A DNA stretch of 28,537 bases from an uncultured Methanomassiliicoccales archaeon (GTDB taxonomy: Archaea; Thermoplasmatota; Thermoplasmata; Methanomassiliicoccales; Methanomethylophilaceae): positions 1 to 28,537 of the forward strand of contig CAKQHC010000009.1 of NCBI GenBank assembly GCA_934234005.1. The letters run 5' to 3'. Shown piece by piece: positions 1 to 8,122 of the stretch (its first letter is position 1; each line of letters opens with the position of its first letter). The notes beneath the pieces were generated by a model that saw only the letters and a list, made by a program, of their open reading frames with translations, made no database searches and was not told the DNA's origin. Made by a program: the position numbers and the translations under genes.

Positions 1-971
1 CAGGCGAATTGCTGACCGATGAAGACATATCACTTCTTAAAAAGAAAGATGCAATCTATTTCGGAGCTATCGGAGACCCCAGAGTGAAGCCCGGAGTTCT
101 GGAGCAGGGTATTCTGCTCAAAATGAGGGCCGTATTTGACCAATACATTAACCTTAGACCCGTAACTTCATGGTTCCCTCTCGTGCCACTCAAGAGGGAA
201 GTGGATTTTGACATACATTTCCTCAGAGAGAATACCGAAGATTTCTATATGGGTGCGGGCGGCAAATTCAATGCCGAGAAAACCAGGAATCAATTTTCGG
301 TCAAGAGAGAAATGTACACGCTTGATGTTGATATAGATGTAAAATCTACCAATGGGGACGATTTTGCATTCGAAATCGGATTCCTGTCTAAAAAAGGAAT
401 CACCAGATTTGCAGATTACGCATGCAGGTACGCTATTGCGAGAGGCGACAAAAAGGTCACTCTTGTGGACAAAGCGAACGTATGTACCAACGTATACGGC
501 ATGCAGAGGGAGATATTCAGGCAGAAAACACAGGAATACGGACTCGATTTGGAGTTTATGTTTGTGGATGCAATGGCTATGGCCATGATTGTGCGTCCAG
601 AAACATTCGGAACGGTAGCGGTACCCAATCTGTTCGGAGATATTCTTACCGACCTCGGAGCGCAGCTTCAGGGAGGCCTCGGAATGGGCGGAAGCGGTAA
701 CATCAATCCGGAAGGTGTCAGTATGTTCGAGCCCATTCACGGTTCTGCACCTGATATTGCGGGACAGGGTAAAGCCAATCCCATAGCTGCGGTTCTTGCC
801 GCACAGATGCTTCTGGAGAATCAGGGATTCCCCGAAGAGGGAAAGATGTTGCATGATGCAGTCAGAAAATCCCTCGATACCGGCATGACTACACCCGATC
901 TCGGCGGAAAACTTACTACTGAGCAGGTCGGAAAGAACATTGCCGAATTGGTCCGTTCGCAGAAAAGATGA
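1..971 (+). CDS. Isocitrate/isopropylmalate dehydrogenase family protein (5' partial)
   Basis: NAD(P)-dependent beta-decarboxylating dehydrogenase, cut at the N terminus by the window edge; the reading frame is open from base 3 and leaves 322 codons. The family oxidises a 2-hydroxy-3-carboxylate such as 3-isopropylmalate or isocitrate in the cytoplasm. Visible hallmarks are FGAIGDPRV near the start, LRENTEDFY (substrate-binding region), the VDKANVCT segment, NLFGDILTDLGAQLQGGLG (metal and active-site region) and the C-terminal GSGNINPEG...FEPIHGSAPDIAG block that shapes the nucleotide pocket. About 30-40 N-terminal residues are missing compared with full-length relatives. The match looks closest to 3-isopropylmalate dehydrogenase (LeuB, leucine synthesis), but homoisocitrate or isocitrate dehydrogenase cannot be excluded because the N-terminal specificity region lies outside. 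The TGA stop is 4 bp before pcc1, so the two are probably co-transcribed. Confidence 0.9.
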   Translation, partial: GELLTDEDISLLKKKDAIYFGAIGDPRVKPGVLEQGILLKMRAVFDQYINLRPVTSWFPLVPLKREVDFDIHFLRENTEDFYMGAGGKFNAEKTRNQFSVKREMYTLDVDIDVKSTNGDDFAFEIGFLSKKGITRFADYACRYAIARGDKKVTLVDKANVCTNVYGMQREIFRQKTQEYGLDLEFMFVDAMAMAMIVRPETFGTVAVPNLFGDILTDLGAQLQGGLGMGGSGNINPEGVSMFEPIHGSAPDIAGQGKANPIAAVLAAQMLLENQGFPEEGKMLHDAVRKSLDTGMTTPDLGGKLTTEQVGKNIAELVRSQKR

Positions 972-975
972 TGTT

Positions 976-1206
976 ATGATTGAATTGAAGCTCGAATCGG
1001 AATATTCCGACGAATCGGAGGCATATGCGATATTTGCCGCTTTGAACCCCGATAACGAGGGGTATGTTTATTCCGAGCTTCGCGGAAACACCTTATTATT
1101 TACGGTGTCGGCAGATAATGCCGGCACCATGAAAAATACCGCCGATGACCTGATGGCATGTCTGAAGACAGCCGAAGATGCCATCGGCGTGGTTAAAGGC
1201 GAATGA
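976..1206 (+). CDS. pcc1: KEOPS complex subunit Pcc1
   Basis: A 76-residue protein that fits the small alpha/beta Pcc1 family. Pcc1 is the dimerisation subunit of KEOPS, which with Kae1, Bud32 and Cgi121 makes the universal t6A modification at position 37 of ANN-decoding tRNAs. Family features seen are an N-terminal strand (IELKLESEYSDESEAYAIFAAL), the NPDNEGYVYSELRGNTL segment leading to a second beta pair, and the final helix with LMACLKTAEDAIG. The ATG at 976 is chosen because it gives the normal Pcc1 length and directly precedes the conserved strand; the frame is open 36 bp further upstream but that part overlaps the dehydrogenase. It sits 4 bp after the dehydrogenase stop. It ends 6 bp from the end of convergent tgtA, another tRNA-modification gene. 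Confidence 0.85.
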   Translation: MIELKLESEYSDESEAYAIFAALNPDNEGYVYSELRGNTLLFTVSADNAGTMKNTADDLMACLKTAEDAIGVVKGE

Positions 1207-1212
1207 AGAGAA

Positions 1213-3147
1213 TCATTCTTCATCCGATTTGCCGGATCTGACCTTTACGGCCATTCCTTTCTTCATTTGTTTTATTTCAAACGGAATCAAAAATGCGCGG
1301 CCTGTTGCGATAGGATTGTCGTTTTTGTCGGTTACGATAACCTCTTCCATAAGGCGGATTTCTGGATCGCAGTCCAGTACGAACTGTGCGAATGCATTAC
1401 GTCCTTCGGATACGAAAGGTATGGAATCATCTGCAACAACGACTCTCATATGCGGTGCGGGAACCGAGGCTACGATTCTCTTGGCTCCTTCCATTCTCAG
1501 CGTATACAATCCGTCGCCGGCACGCATAGACAGCACGTGTTCTCCGTCGGAGATGACATTTCTGATCTTTCCGGTTTTCTTACTTTTTACAAGCTCGATT
1601 TTACCCCTAAACAGCGCATCGGCAGCTTCTATACCGAACTGGTAACGTGCTACGGCTTTAGCTCTTATCAGATCTGCATCGTATTCTTCGTTTCCGTCAT
1701 CAGGAATTTGTGAAGATTCTATTGCGGATTTGAAGCCGAGTTGGCTTAACATCTGATACATCAGTTTCTCAGATTCAGTTTCCGTTTCCATATCAAGTAT
1801 TCTGGGAAACAGCGATTGGGCCAGAGGATATACTTCATCTAATTCTGCTGGAACAGGGCCGAATGCCGTAACAACGACAGGAGTATAACCCGCTTTGCGT
1901 GCTTTGGCAAATTCTTCGGCGTAAGGTCTGCTGTAAGGTTTGCTTGCAGTATCTTCAAACAGTGCAGCTTTGTCGCTGAACGGAATGTACCTGGTTGAAA
2001 GGCGGTCAATATATCTTTTGAACACAGGTCTGTTTCTTGTTTCGGATCCGGTGTAGAATATTGCTCCTTCTCTGCTGATCGGATCATAGCGTTCCATAAG
2101 GTCCTGATAATCCCTGAGTTTTCTGAGTGCTTCCAAAAGTGCGGGATGGGCACGGCACCTGATTTCAGCCAATTCCCATAAGCGTCCTTCGCGAATGTAT
2201 CTTCTTACGAGGGCCAATTCCTGTGTAATCTGATACAGATTATGTTCGGCAATCAGCTTGGTTTTTGCTTTCTTCTCCATCTTTCTGAGACCGGCAAGAT
2301 CGTGTCTGCGGCATGCAGGGCAATTACAGTCTAATGACTCCCTGTCCTGTAATCTGAATGTTCCGTCTACAAACATCATTCTTTCATCGCGGGCAAATTT
2401 CGCATAAGATGCAGAGTCAAAGAAGTCGCAACCCATCAGTGCAAGAAGTGCCAATACCATGGGATGACCGGCTCCGAATGCATGTACGGGACGGTTGGGA
2501 TTAAGTCCTTTCTTAGAGGACATAATTACGTCTACAAGTTCTGCGTAACGGTATTGTTCCATCAGAGGTACTATTCCGCCCACAGGATGCACATCGATGT
2601 CCATGGATGCCATCCTCCTTGCGCATTCTTCACGTAGATCTGTATAGATTGAACCCTGAGCGACACCATTAATCATCATGTTGCCTTTCATTGCGCATGC
2701 CTGCTCGGTTCTTTCCAGCGTAGTCTCGATTGATTTTTCGGTTTGTTCTTTGGTCCAATAAGGTTCTGTGAAGATGTCAAGAACAGTACCTATATCGGTT
2801 CCGATCGATTTCTGAAACTCGATTATTTCTTCATTTGTGAGTTCGACTTCACCATACATATGACTTTGGAACGTACCCGAATCAGTCATTATAATGCCGG
2901 GGAAATCAAGCATTTCATGAAGGCCCATGCTTTGTGCCTTTTCTTTTAATTCGGGATTGTTCTTTATAATGTATGAATTTGTAATAAGAGATTTGAATCC
3001 GAATGTATCGTAAAGTTCGCGGGCCGGAACTGTGTTTATTTTTGGATTAATGACCGGAAACAGAGCCGGAGTTTCCATGCTTTTACCGGAATTTGTAGTA
3101 AATCTTCCGATACGAGCCATGCCGTCTCTTCTAAGGATTTCAAACAT
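1213..3147 (-). CDS. tgtA: Archaeosine tRNA-guanine transglycosylase (TgtA)
   Basis: Replaces guanine-15 in the D-loop of archaeal tRNAs with preQ0, the first step of archaeosine synthesis. The 644-residue product has the full archaeal architecture. The TIM-barrel catalytic domain (about residues 1-340) carries MTDSGTF with Asp near 89 and GCDFFDSASY with the likely nucleophile Asp near 244. The zinc site is Cys-X-Cys-X2-Cys near 274-279 with His near 302. A C2-type middle region follows, then a C-terminal PUA RNA-binding domain (about 515-640; GDGLYTLRMEGAKRI, GRNAFAQFV, ATGRAFL). The start at 3147 is preferred over an in-frame ATG at 3168 because a TATA box is centred 26-27 nt upstream of 3147, giving a leaderless mRNA, and because 3168 would fall inside that promoter. 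Its neighbour pcc1 also acts in tRNA modification. Confidence 0.95.
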   Translation of the reverse strand: MFEILRRDGMARIGRFTTNSGKSMETPALFPVINPKINTVPARELYDTFGFKSLITNSYIIKNNPELKEKAQSMGLHEMLDFPGIIMTDSGTFQSHMYGEVELTNEEIIEFQKSIGTDIGTVLDIFTEPYWTKEQTEKSIETTLERTEQACAMKGNMMINGVAQGSIYTDLREECARRMASMDIDVHPVGGIVPLMEQYRYAELVDVIMSSKKGLNPNRPVHAFGAGHPMVLALLALMGCDFFDSASYAKFARDERMMFVDGTFRLQDRESLDCNCPACRRHDLAGLRKMEKKAKTKLIAEHNLYQITQELALVRRYIREGRLWELAEIRCRAHPALLEALRKLRDYQDLMERYDPISREGAIFYTGSETRNRPVFKRYIDRLSTRYIPFSDKAALFEDTASKPYSRPYAEEFAKARKAGYTPVVVTAFGPVPAELDEVYPLAQSLFPRILDMETETESEKLMYQMLSQLGFKSAIESSQIPDDGNEEYDADLIRAKAVARYQFGIEAADALFRGKIELVKSKKTGKIRNVISDGEHVLSMRAGDGLYTLRMEGAKRIVASVPAPHMRVVVADDSIPFVSEGRNAFAQFVLDCDPEIRLMEEVIVTDKNDNPIATGRAFLIPFEIKQMKKGMAVKVRSGKSDEE

Positions 3148-3168
3148 TAATCGCCCTAATGTCTGCAT

Positions 3169-3178
3169 AGATAAAAAG
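3169..3178 (-). promoter_or_regulatory. TATA box (box A) of tgtA
   Basis: On the minus strand the run TTTTTATCTA is centred about 26-27 nt before the tgtA ATG at 3147, the standard archaeal distance from TATA centre to transcription start. This implies a leaderless tgtA mRNA. The same T-run forms the U-tract of the terminator of the preceding gene. Confidence 0.6.
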
Positions 3179-3202
3179 GGGTATGGAAGGGAAAACCCTT
3201 CC
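3174..3202 (-). terminator. Hairpin plus T-run after the 3210-3617 gene
   Basis: A perfect 7-bp stem (GGAAGGG / CCCTTCC, 3185-3202) with a 4-nt loop lies 8 bp past the stop of the upstream minus-strand gene. On that strand it is followed at 3178-3173 by a T-run. Archaeal RNA polymerase terminates on U-tracts; the hairpin strengthens the call. Confidence 0.6.
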
Positions 3203-3209
3203 GATATTA

Positions 3210-3617
3210 TCAGACATCGATTACATCAATGTTATTTTTGTTCATATCGGCGTAGACTTTGGCTATGGCATTCTTCATTATTGTGTCAGGTATGTCCTCG
3301 ACATACTCTTTTTTCCAGTCAAGAGTGGGCCTTCCCATTTCAATTATGTGCGGGGTGCCAGAGTCGCAGGAGTCTTCCATTTCGAGCATTTTGATTTGAA
3401 GTCCGTCAATGATTTTAGGGATAGTCATTCCATTGATGAGTACATCGTTGGGCCCTTCTTCCAATACTGTTTCGATAAATTTGCAGGAAATGTCCCCCAT
3501 CTGCATTTCAAACAGTAAGTCCCTGATATACTGCTTCATCTGAGCAACGGTGGGGCGCCTAATGCCGGAATCTTTTATTTCCTCATCAGACGTGTGTCTG
3601 TACTCGATGTTGATCAT
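3210..3617 (-). CDS. Small uncharacterised protein, possibly thioredoxin-like
   Basis: A 135-residue soluble protein with no signal or membrane segment. The pattern is an N-terminal strand, a helix (PTVAQMKQYIRDLLFEM), a strand, then DVLINGMTIPKIIDG. The 'LINGxPI' feature and the fold order loosely resemble the thioredoxin-like DUF2703 family, but the usual CxxC is absent; only a Cys-Asp-Ser sequence follows. I do not recognise a firm family. The frame is open to 3707, but a TATA box at 3683-3693 places transcription start near 3661, so the protein cannot begin there. In-frame ATGs are at 3623 and 3617. I choose 3617 because it overlaps the stop of a 15-codon upstream frame (ATGA). A hairpin-T terminator separates the gene from tgtA. 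Confidence 0.6.
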   Translation of the reverse strand: MINIEYRHTSDEEIKDSGIRRPTVAQMKQYIRDLLFEMQMGDISCKFIETVLEEGPNDVLINGMTIPKIIDGLQIKMLEMEDSCDSGTPHIIEMGRPTLDWKKEYVEDIPDTIMKNAIAKVYADMNKNNIDVIDV

Positions 3618-3661
3618 TGCCATAAAGGATGTATTGTCATTCTCGTATATATCGACATCAT
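3614..3661 (-). other. Possible leaderless upstream ORF (15 codons)
   Basis: An ATG at 3661, exactly 27 nt from the TATA centre, opens a frame encoding MMSIYTRMTIHPLWQ. Its TGA overlaps the ATG at 3617 of the following gene as ATGA. Position and overlap suggest translational coupling, but a 15-codon frame can easily arise by chance. Confidence 0.3.
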
Positions 3662-3682
3662 GATTGATTTGAATCAACAGAA

Positions 3683-3693
3683 GTTTATAAAAT
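3683..3693 (-). promoter_or_regulatory. TATA box for the 3210-3617 gene
   Basis: ATTTTATAAAC on the minus strand matches the archaeal box A core. Transcription would start near 3661, leaving about 44 nt of leader before the ATG at 3617. Confidence 0.6.
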
Positions 3694-4111
3694 TCAATCT
3701 TCAGCAACCTGTTTTAAATCATTTATTTGGTCAATAGTTTCCTGCTGTTGTATGAACAGCCTTGTATAAAACTGCTTACTGTATTAAATTCCATGCAGTG
3801 CACAGTATATTGTTTTGAAGATGCCGATAATTCAGTACGTACTGCTATGACGTTAGAGTTTCCATTAGATATGAAAAGCTGCATGGCAATTAAATCATCA
3901 AATAATAACCAACATGACATCAGAGCAAATTTCGGTTAAATCAGCACATGTCATTTCCGGGAAACAATGTGACGCCCATATAAAATGTTGTTCAGTTATT
4001 GATTCAATCACAGAGAACATTTGTTGAACACAAGATCAGTGTTGTACCGACCTTGTGTTCTGGGGGTTAAATAATTTGACCTAATTTGTTTTTAAACTGC
4101 TTTATTTGTTA
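3694..4111. other. Intergenic region without a convincing gene
   Basis: About 400 AT-rich bases. Two short overlapping frames exist: minus 3723-3920, 65 aa with a weak T-rich box about 28 nt upstream, and plus 3727-3939, 70 aa. Neither has a recognisable motif, so I do not call either. Other visible structure includes a 12-bp palindrome CAGTACGTACTG (3833-3844), a plus-strand TATA-like CATATAAAATG near 3976-3986, and the long inverted repeat at 4026-4060. A small RNA gene is possible but unproven. Confidence 0.5.
4026..4060. repeat. Inverted repeat, probable terminator of the surface-protein gene
   Basis: GAACACAAG (4026-4034) and CTTGTGTTC (4052-4060) are perfect complements. Inward, one mismatch and then TC/GA pair, leaving a loop of about 11 nt. 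It lies about 50 nt past the stop of the minus-strand surface-protein gene. On the plus strand it is about 50-75 nt downstream of a TATA-like sequence, so a small structured RNA is the alternative. Confidence 0.45.
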
Positions 4112-5497
4112 TTATTTCTTTATGACAAATCTATACAATACGAATCCGCCTATGCATATGGCTACTACGGAACCTATTGCAATATAAATGATATCGGAGT
4201 TTGATGTTTTTTTATCTGGTGTTTCTCCAGGTGTTTCTCCAGGTGTTTCTCCAGGTGTTTCTCCAGGTGTTTCTCCAGGTGTTTCTCCAGGTGTTTCTCC
4301 GATTGCTTTAGTTACAAAACATATGCTTTTGTAAGATTCGATATTTTCTATGCCGTTTGGAAGTAAATCTATTTCAGTTCCCTCGAAATTGATGGCTTTT
4401 GCAGATTTCAATTCATAACCATCGGCGATTACGAAATTACGCATTGCTGGTATATCCCCGTCATTCGTATTTTTTACGTCAATGTCTGCTTTCTCAATTG
4501 TAAACGTACCATTGCATCCTGCCGGGAATTTTGTATCCAAAATAAGTTTGGTATTGTTTTTGACAGTGAGGTTTCCTTTTGACCAGATTGCAGAATCAGC
4601 TGTAGATGTGCAATCTATGTTACTGCTGTCGAGAATCATATCCGTCATGGCAAATAGTGCTGGATAGTAACTTACGGCTTTAATTTTCGAAGAAATAATT
4701 TCGATGATACCTTGTGTTTCGGAGTCATTTTCCGGATCTTTCCAAATATATGCGGCATTTTTTTCATCCTGTGTCGCACAAAGCGTAACATCGGAGCCAT
4801 TTACTATTTTCAATCCGTGTGAATCGATTCCGGCATACAATCCTGTCGAATTCAACACCGCTCCGTCAACAGTAACTGTTCCGCTTGTTACTACGCCGAA
4901 ACCCCCTGTAGCATTGATTATAAGATTTGCTTTACCTGCAACAGTGAGATTTTTGTTGACACTTATGCCGTCATAATTTTCTCCGCCGCTATTGATTGTC
5001 AGTTTGCCGTTTCCGGTAATAAGAATCGATTCACTGGAAGATATTGCCATGCCGTCAGCATCATGTGTTCTTGTAATTGTGTTTGTACCAGATAGTTCAA
5101 TTGTCAGCAGTTTTGGAACAATTGTTTTGATTGCATAATCGGATGATACATCACTATCAATTACAGCATCCTTTAAAATCAACGTGTGGGTCTCGGGATT
5201 ATAAGATACCTTTCCGTTACACAGATTGTCCTTGTTTTCTGAAGTAATTTGTTGTCCGTCTATCCAAATGTTGTATAATATTGGAGTTTCTGCATCATAG
5301 ACAGCAACATTCGAAGAAACAATGTTTGATTTTATATCATTCGCGAACATGTCCTGTTCCGATATATTTTCGGCTTGGAACATGATAAAACATCCTGCCA
5401 GAAGGATGACGAATGCCATTAATACATTAGTTTTATTTAATGGATTGAACGACTTATTACGTTTCCTCCATGTTTTGACATCTTTCTTTGAAATCAT
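4112..5497 (-). CDS. Surface-anchored beta-rich (adhesin-like) protein with GETP repeats
   Basis: A 461-residue exported protein. Residues about 24-42 are a signal or anchor helix (NVLMAFVILLAGCFIMFQA) after a basic N terminus. A long repetitive beta region follows (roughly 70-390) with turns such as LSGTNTITRT, ISSSESILITGNGKLTINS and VNKNLTVAGKANLIINA; the pattern resembles the carbohydrate-binding/beta-solenoid surface proteins of gut anaerobes (DUF4353-like). Then come seven GETP units as a stalk, a C-terminal membrane helix (DIIYIAIGSVVAICIGGFVLYRF) and a short basic tail. The protein therefore appears tethered outside the cell. The start at 5497 has a good ribosome-binding site (AGAGGT about 6 nt upstream); an in-frame ATG at 5554 would add 19 polar residues and is less likely. 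No enzymatic motif is seen. Confidence 0.75.
   Translation of the reverse strand: MISKKDVKTWRKRNKSFNPLNKTNVLMAFVILLAGCFIMFQAENISEQDMFANDIKSNIVSSNVAVYDAETPILYNIWIDGQQITSENKDNLCNGKVSYNPETHTLILKDAVIDSDVSSDYAIKTIVPKLLTIELSGTNTITRTHDADGMAISSSESILITGNGKLTINSGGENYDGISVNKNLTVAGKANLIINATGGFGVVTSGTVTVDGAVLNSTGLYAGIDSHGLKIVNGSDVTLCATQDEKNAAYIWKDPENDSETQGIIEIISSKIKAVSYYPALFAMTDMILDSSNIDCTSTADSAIWSKGNLTVKNNTKLILDTKFPAGCNGTFTIEKADIDVKNTNDGDIPAMRNFVIADGYELKSAKAINFEGTEIDLLPNGIENIESYKSICFVTKAIGETPGETPGETPGETPGETPGETPGETPDKKTSNSDIIYIAIGSVVAICIGGFVLYRFVIKK
4218..4301. repeat. Seven 12-bp tandem repeats
   Basis: The unit GGTGTTTCTCCA repeats seven times with only the final base of the last copy changed. On the minus strand it encodes (GETP)7 next to the C-terminal anchor of the surface protein. 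Near-perfect DNA identity implies recent expansion or ongoing slippage; each step keeps the reading frame. Confidence 0.95.
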
Positions 5498-5939
5498 ATT
5501 ACGACCTCTGATTCTTTCCGACTTTGTGTCGGTTGCTGAATAGACCCATCCCAAACGGTCATTCGTGAAATCGAATAAGTTATGATATTTATAATGTGTC
5601 GTAATATTTACAAAAATATTAAACCGATGTATAATTCTTAACTTATGTTACTACTACATGTTTAGGGTTTGTTAATACGGGGCAGATTCTGTCACCCGAT
5701 TTTTGTATGATTTCGTACCTTTTGTTCCAGAGTTGTATTGATACCGGTTGTGTTTCGGATTTGTACTTATACAACTTCATAGGAATGCTTTGATATCATA
5801 CAACAATTATTACACAATTTTGAAGTATTGCCCTAGGCTATTGAAAACTGTTATTCTGTCAAAATATAGATTTATGCCATTTCATCGATTGGTTTTACAT
5901 ACCTATGATTTTAATTGCAATGAATGTAATCAGCATAAT
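5498..5939. other. Divergent promoter region between two surface-protein genes
   Basis: About 440 AT-rich bases between divergent genes. On the minus strand CATTATAAATA (5585-5595) is a good TATA box for the adhesin-like gene, giving a leader of roughly 70 nt with a ribosome-binding site. On the plus strand GATTTTAATTG (about 5908-5918) is centred some 27 nt before the ATG at 5940 and could give a leaderless message. The plus frame is open upstream to 5748, but that part encodes nothing domain-like. I see no RNA gene or operator here. Confidence 0.5.
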
Positions 5940-8117
5940 ATGGGTAGAAACGGCATCGCATCAGCAGTAGTTGTTGCTGTAATCGGATTTTTGGTTCTAG
6001 GGTACTTGGGGCCGATGATCTTCGACGATGGTCAAAGTTACGATATAGAATATGAATTAGATGACGGTACGTTATCAGAATCGGCCATTAGCTCTTATGT
6101 TTCAGGAAAGGCGACGGATCTTCCGATTCCGTCCAAAACCGGATATACATTTGTCGGATGGTTTTTGGATAGCGAATACAATGAACCTATCGGTTCAATT
6201 ACCAAAGACATCAAAGGAAATCTGAAACTTTATGCACTGTGGTATTCCGGTACATTGGTAGGAAATAAAGTTATGTTGACAGGTACCGGTTCGGCTGTTT
6301 ATGAGACAACAGACTACGACAACGGAGTTTCGTCCCACAAGATTACCATAGGATCTCACACGATTACTTATTCGGACGGAGACGATAATGTACAATATGT
6401 CGGCAATACTGCGGTAGACGGGTGGAACTGTGCTGTTTGGAAGATAGATTCATTGGAAATATACATGTACTGCGGCATCCCGATGAAAATTGTTTATGGT
6501 GGCACCACCTACACAAATAACGATGCCGGATTTGACATAGTGTACAATCTTGACGGAGGTACATTATCATCCGATTGTAAAGACAAATATCTGTGGGGCG
6601 GAGAGATGATTCTGTCTCCTGCATATAAGGACGGCTTCTACTTTGACGGATGGTATGCTGATTCGAGTTTTTCGCTTCCTGTTGTGAAATTTACCAAGAA
6701 CAGTTCTTCATTTACGCTTTATGCCAAATGGAGTACTCAGTCGCCGATAGGTACTCAGTATGATGCCGGAAATACGGTTCTGAGAGCATATAATTACGAC
6801 TGCGGTAAGACATATTATGTGATTCAGGAGAATTCTGCGATTACGGAATCATTTTGGACATATTCCGATAAAGTCAGTTACGATTCCAACGGGTCGATTG
6901 TAAAATGGGGCGTGGGGGACTACACCATTGAATTGGACGGAAATGCAATCAAGAGAATCGGAAAAACAACATTGACCGATGCGAGCAAGTCCGAATTCAT
7001 TGTTAAGAGTCCGTGCGTATACGTTGACAGACATCTTACTGTAAATTCTATCTCAGATATAGAATTCGGAAAACCAATCTCCATATCTGTAAGCGGTTCC
7101 GTAGATAAATGGTCGATAAACGGCAAAGATTATAGTGGAAATTCATACAATTCTGATGAATTCCTGCCAGGAACAATTATTATAGCCGAATCTACCGAAG
7201 TAAAACAAGTCGATCAACGTGTGTCTCCCGACAGTTTGGGACTTTCCGGTACGGTCAGTGTATATGACAGCAACGAATATAAAATCGGTTCTAAAAATTC
7301 CTATAGTGAGTTTCAACTGAATGCCGGCATTTATCTTTTTATCGAAACAGGGAAAAATTGTAATTATTTCATATATGTCGAGTCCGGGGCTGCTAAGTTA
7401 TTTAATTGGTCATGCGACGGAAAGAACTACTCTTTGACACTCTATATGTATGGCAGCGATGTAAACAAATACAAAGAAAAGTACCCGATGAAACAATACG
7501 AACCCGAAAAGTACAACATGGAAGATAATACTCGTATGTATTTGTATTATGAGGGTAAAGATACTGACGAGGCTTTTTCGGAGTATGTTCAGAAATTCTT
7601 CTGTAAGGACAATTATGTTACAAAACTTGCATCCGATTTGAAAGCATTGTATGAATCCAAGAATGGAGTTACATACAGCAGAGCAGATTATGCAAACTAT
7701 ATTTTGCATTTTGTCGGAAAAATACCATACGTTACCGATATAGAATCTACTAAGAATATGTTGTATGACGGATTTTCCGGATTTGAGGAGTATTATAAAT
7801 TCCCGGCCGAGACTTTGTACGATCAATGCGGCGATTGCGAGGACTTTTCAATATTATATGCGGCTCTGATGAAAGAAAGCGGATATGATACAGGTATTGT
7901 TACTTTACCCGATCACATGATGGCCATTCTGGCTTTGGAAGACGGTCCGTCAGACGGAAAAAAATTCACTCACGGCGGTAAGACATACTACTTCTGCGAG
8001 ACAACATCTGTATTCGATGTAGGAGAATTGGGTAATGATTCCAGTACGGGTGCGACAACCGATGTGACTAAGATTAATCACATTTACTATTTGGACGTGG
8101 TACCATCGACATCGTAA
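5940..8117 (+). CDS. Surface protein with two InlB-type repeats and a C-terminal transglutaminase-like domain
   Basis: A 725-residue extracytoplasmic protein. Residues about 4-28 form an uncleaved signal-anchor helix (IASAVVVAVIGFLVLGYLG). Two Listeria-Bacteroides (InlB B-type) repeats follow at about 36-101 and 199-264, each with the GYTFVGWF / GFYFDGWY core and ending in LYALW or LYAKW. Beta-rich linkers fill the middle. The C-terminal 110 residues match the transglutaminase-like cysteine-protease fold: DQCGDCEDFSILYAALM with the likely nucleophile Cys near 633, LPDHMMAIL with His near 659, and a possible third acidic residue in YFCET near 687. The substrate is unknown; surface-protein crosslinking, peptidase or amidase activity are options. 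The start at 5940 is chosen because it opens directly onto the anchor helix. thiM follows 5 bp after the stop. Confidence 0.8.
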   Translation: MGRNGIASAVVVAVIGFLVLGYLGPMIFDDGQSYDIEYELDDGTLSESAISSYVSGKATDLPIPSKTGYTFVGWFLDSEYNEPIGSITKDIKGNLKLYALWYSGTLVGNKVMLTGTGSAVYETTDYDNGVSSHKITIGSHTITYSDGDDNVQYVGNTAVDGWNCAVWKIDSLEIYMYCGIPMKIVYGGTTYTNNDAGFDIVYNLDGGTLSSDCKDKYLWGGEMILSPAYKDGFYFDGWYADSSFSLPVVKFTKNSSSFTLYAKWSTQSPIGTQYDAGNTVLRAYNYDCGKTYYVIQENSAITESFWTYSDKVSYDSNGSIVKWGVGDYTIELDGNAIKRIGKTTLTDASKSEFIVKSPCVYVDRHLTVNSISDIEFGKPISISVSGSVDKWSINGKDYSGNSYNSDEFLPGTIIIAESTEVKQVDQRVSPDSLGLSGTVSVYDSNEYKIGSKNSYSEFQLNAGIYLFIETGKNCNYFIYVESGAAKLFNWSCDGKNYSLTLYMYGSDVNKYKEKYPMKQYEPEKYNMEDNTRMYLYYEGKDTDEAFSEYVQKFFCKDNYVTKLASDLKALYESKNGVTYSRADYANYILHFVGKIPYVTDIESTKNMLYDGFSGFEEYYKFPAETLYDQCGDCEDFSILYAALMKESGYDTGIVTLPDHMMAILALEDGPSDGKKFTHGGKTYYFCETTSVFDVGELGNDSSTGATTDVTKINHIYYLDVVPSTS

Positions 8118-8122
8118 AATGT

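Noticed and set aside
168..854. A 228-codon minus-strand frame opposite the dehydrogenase
   Set aside because: It is antisense to a highly conserved enzyme, with no motif and no start signals.
3723..3939. Short frames on both strands in the 3.7-3.9 kb gap
   Set aside because: They overlap each other, have no recognisable domain and only a weak promoter candidate; I describe the region as intergenic.
4218..4301. CRISPR-like array
   Set aside because: The 12-bp units are directly joined with no spacers and encode an in-frame peptide repeat.
5340..5400. Lipoprotein lipobox (LAGC) in the adhesin-like protein
   Set aside because: The hydrophobic stretch continues past the Cys and the protein already has a C-terminal membrane helix, so a plain signal or anchor helix is more likely.
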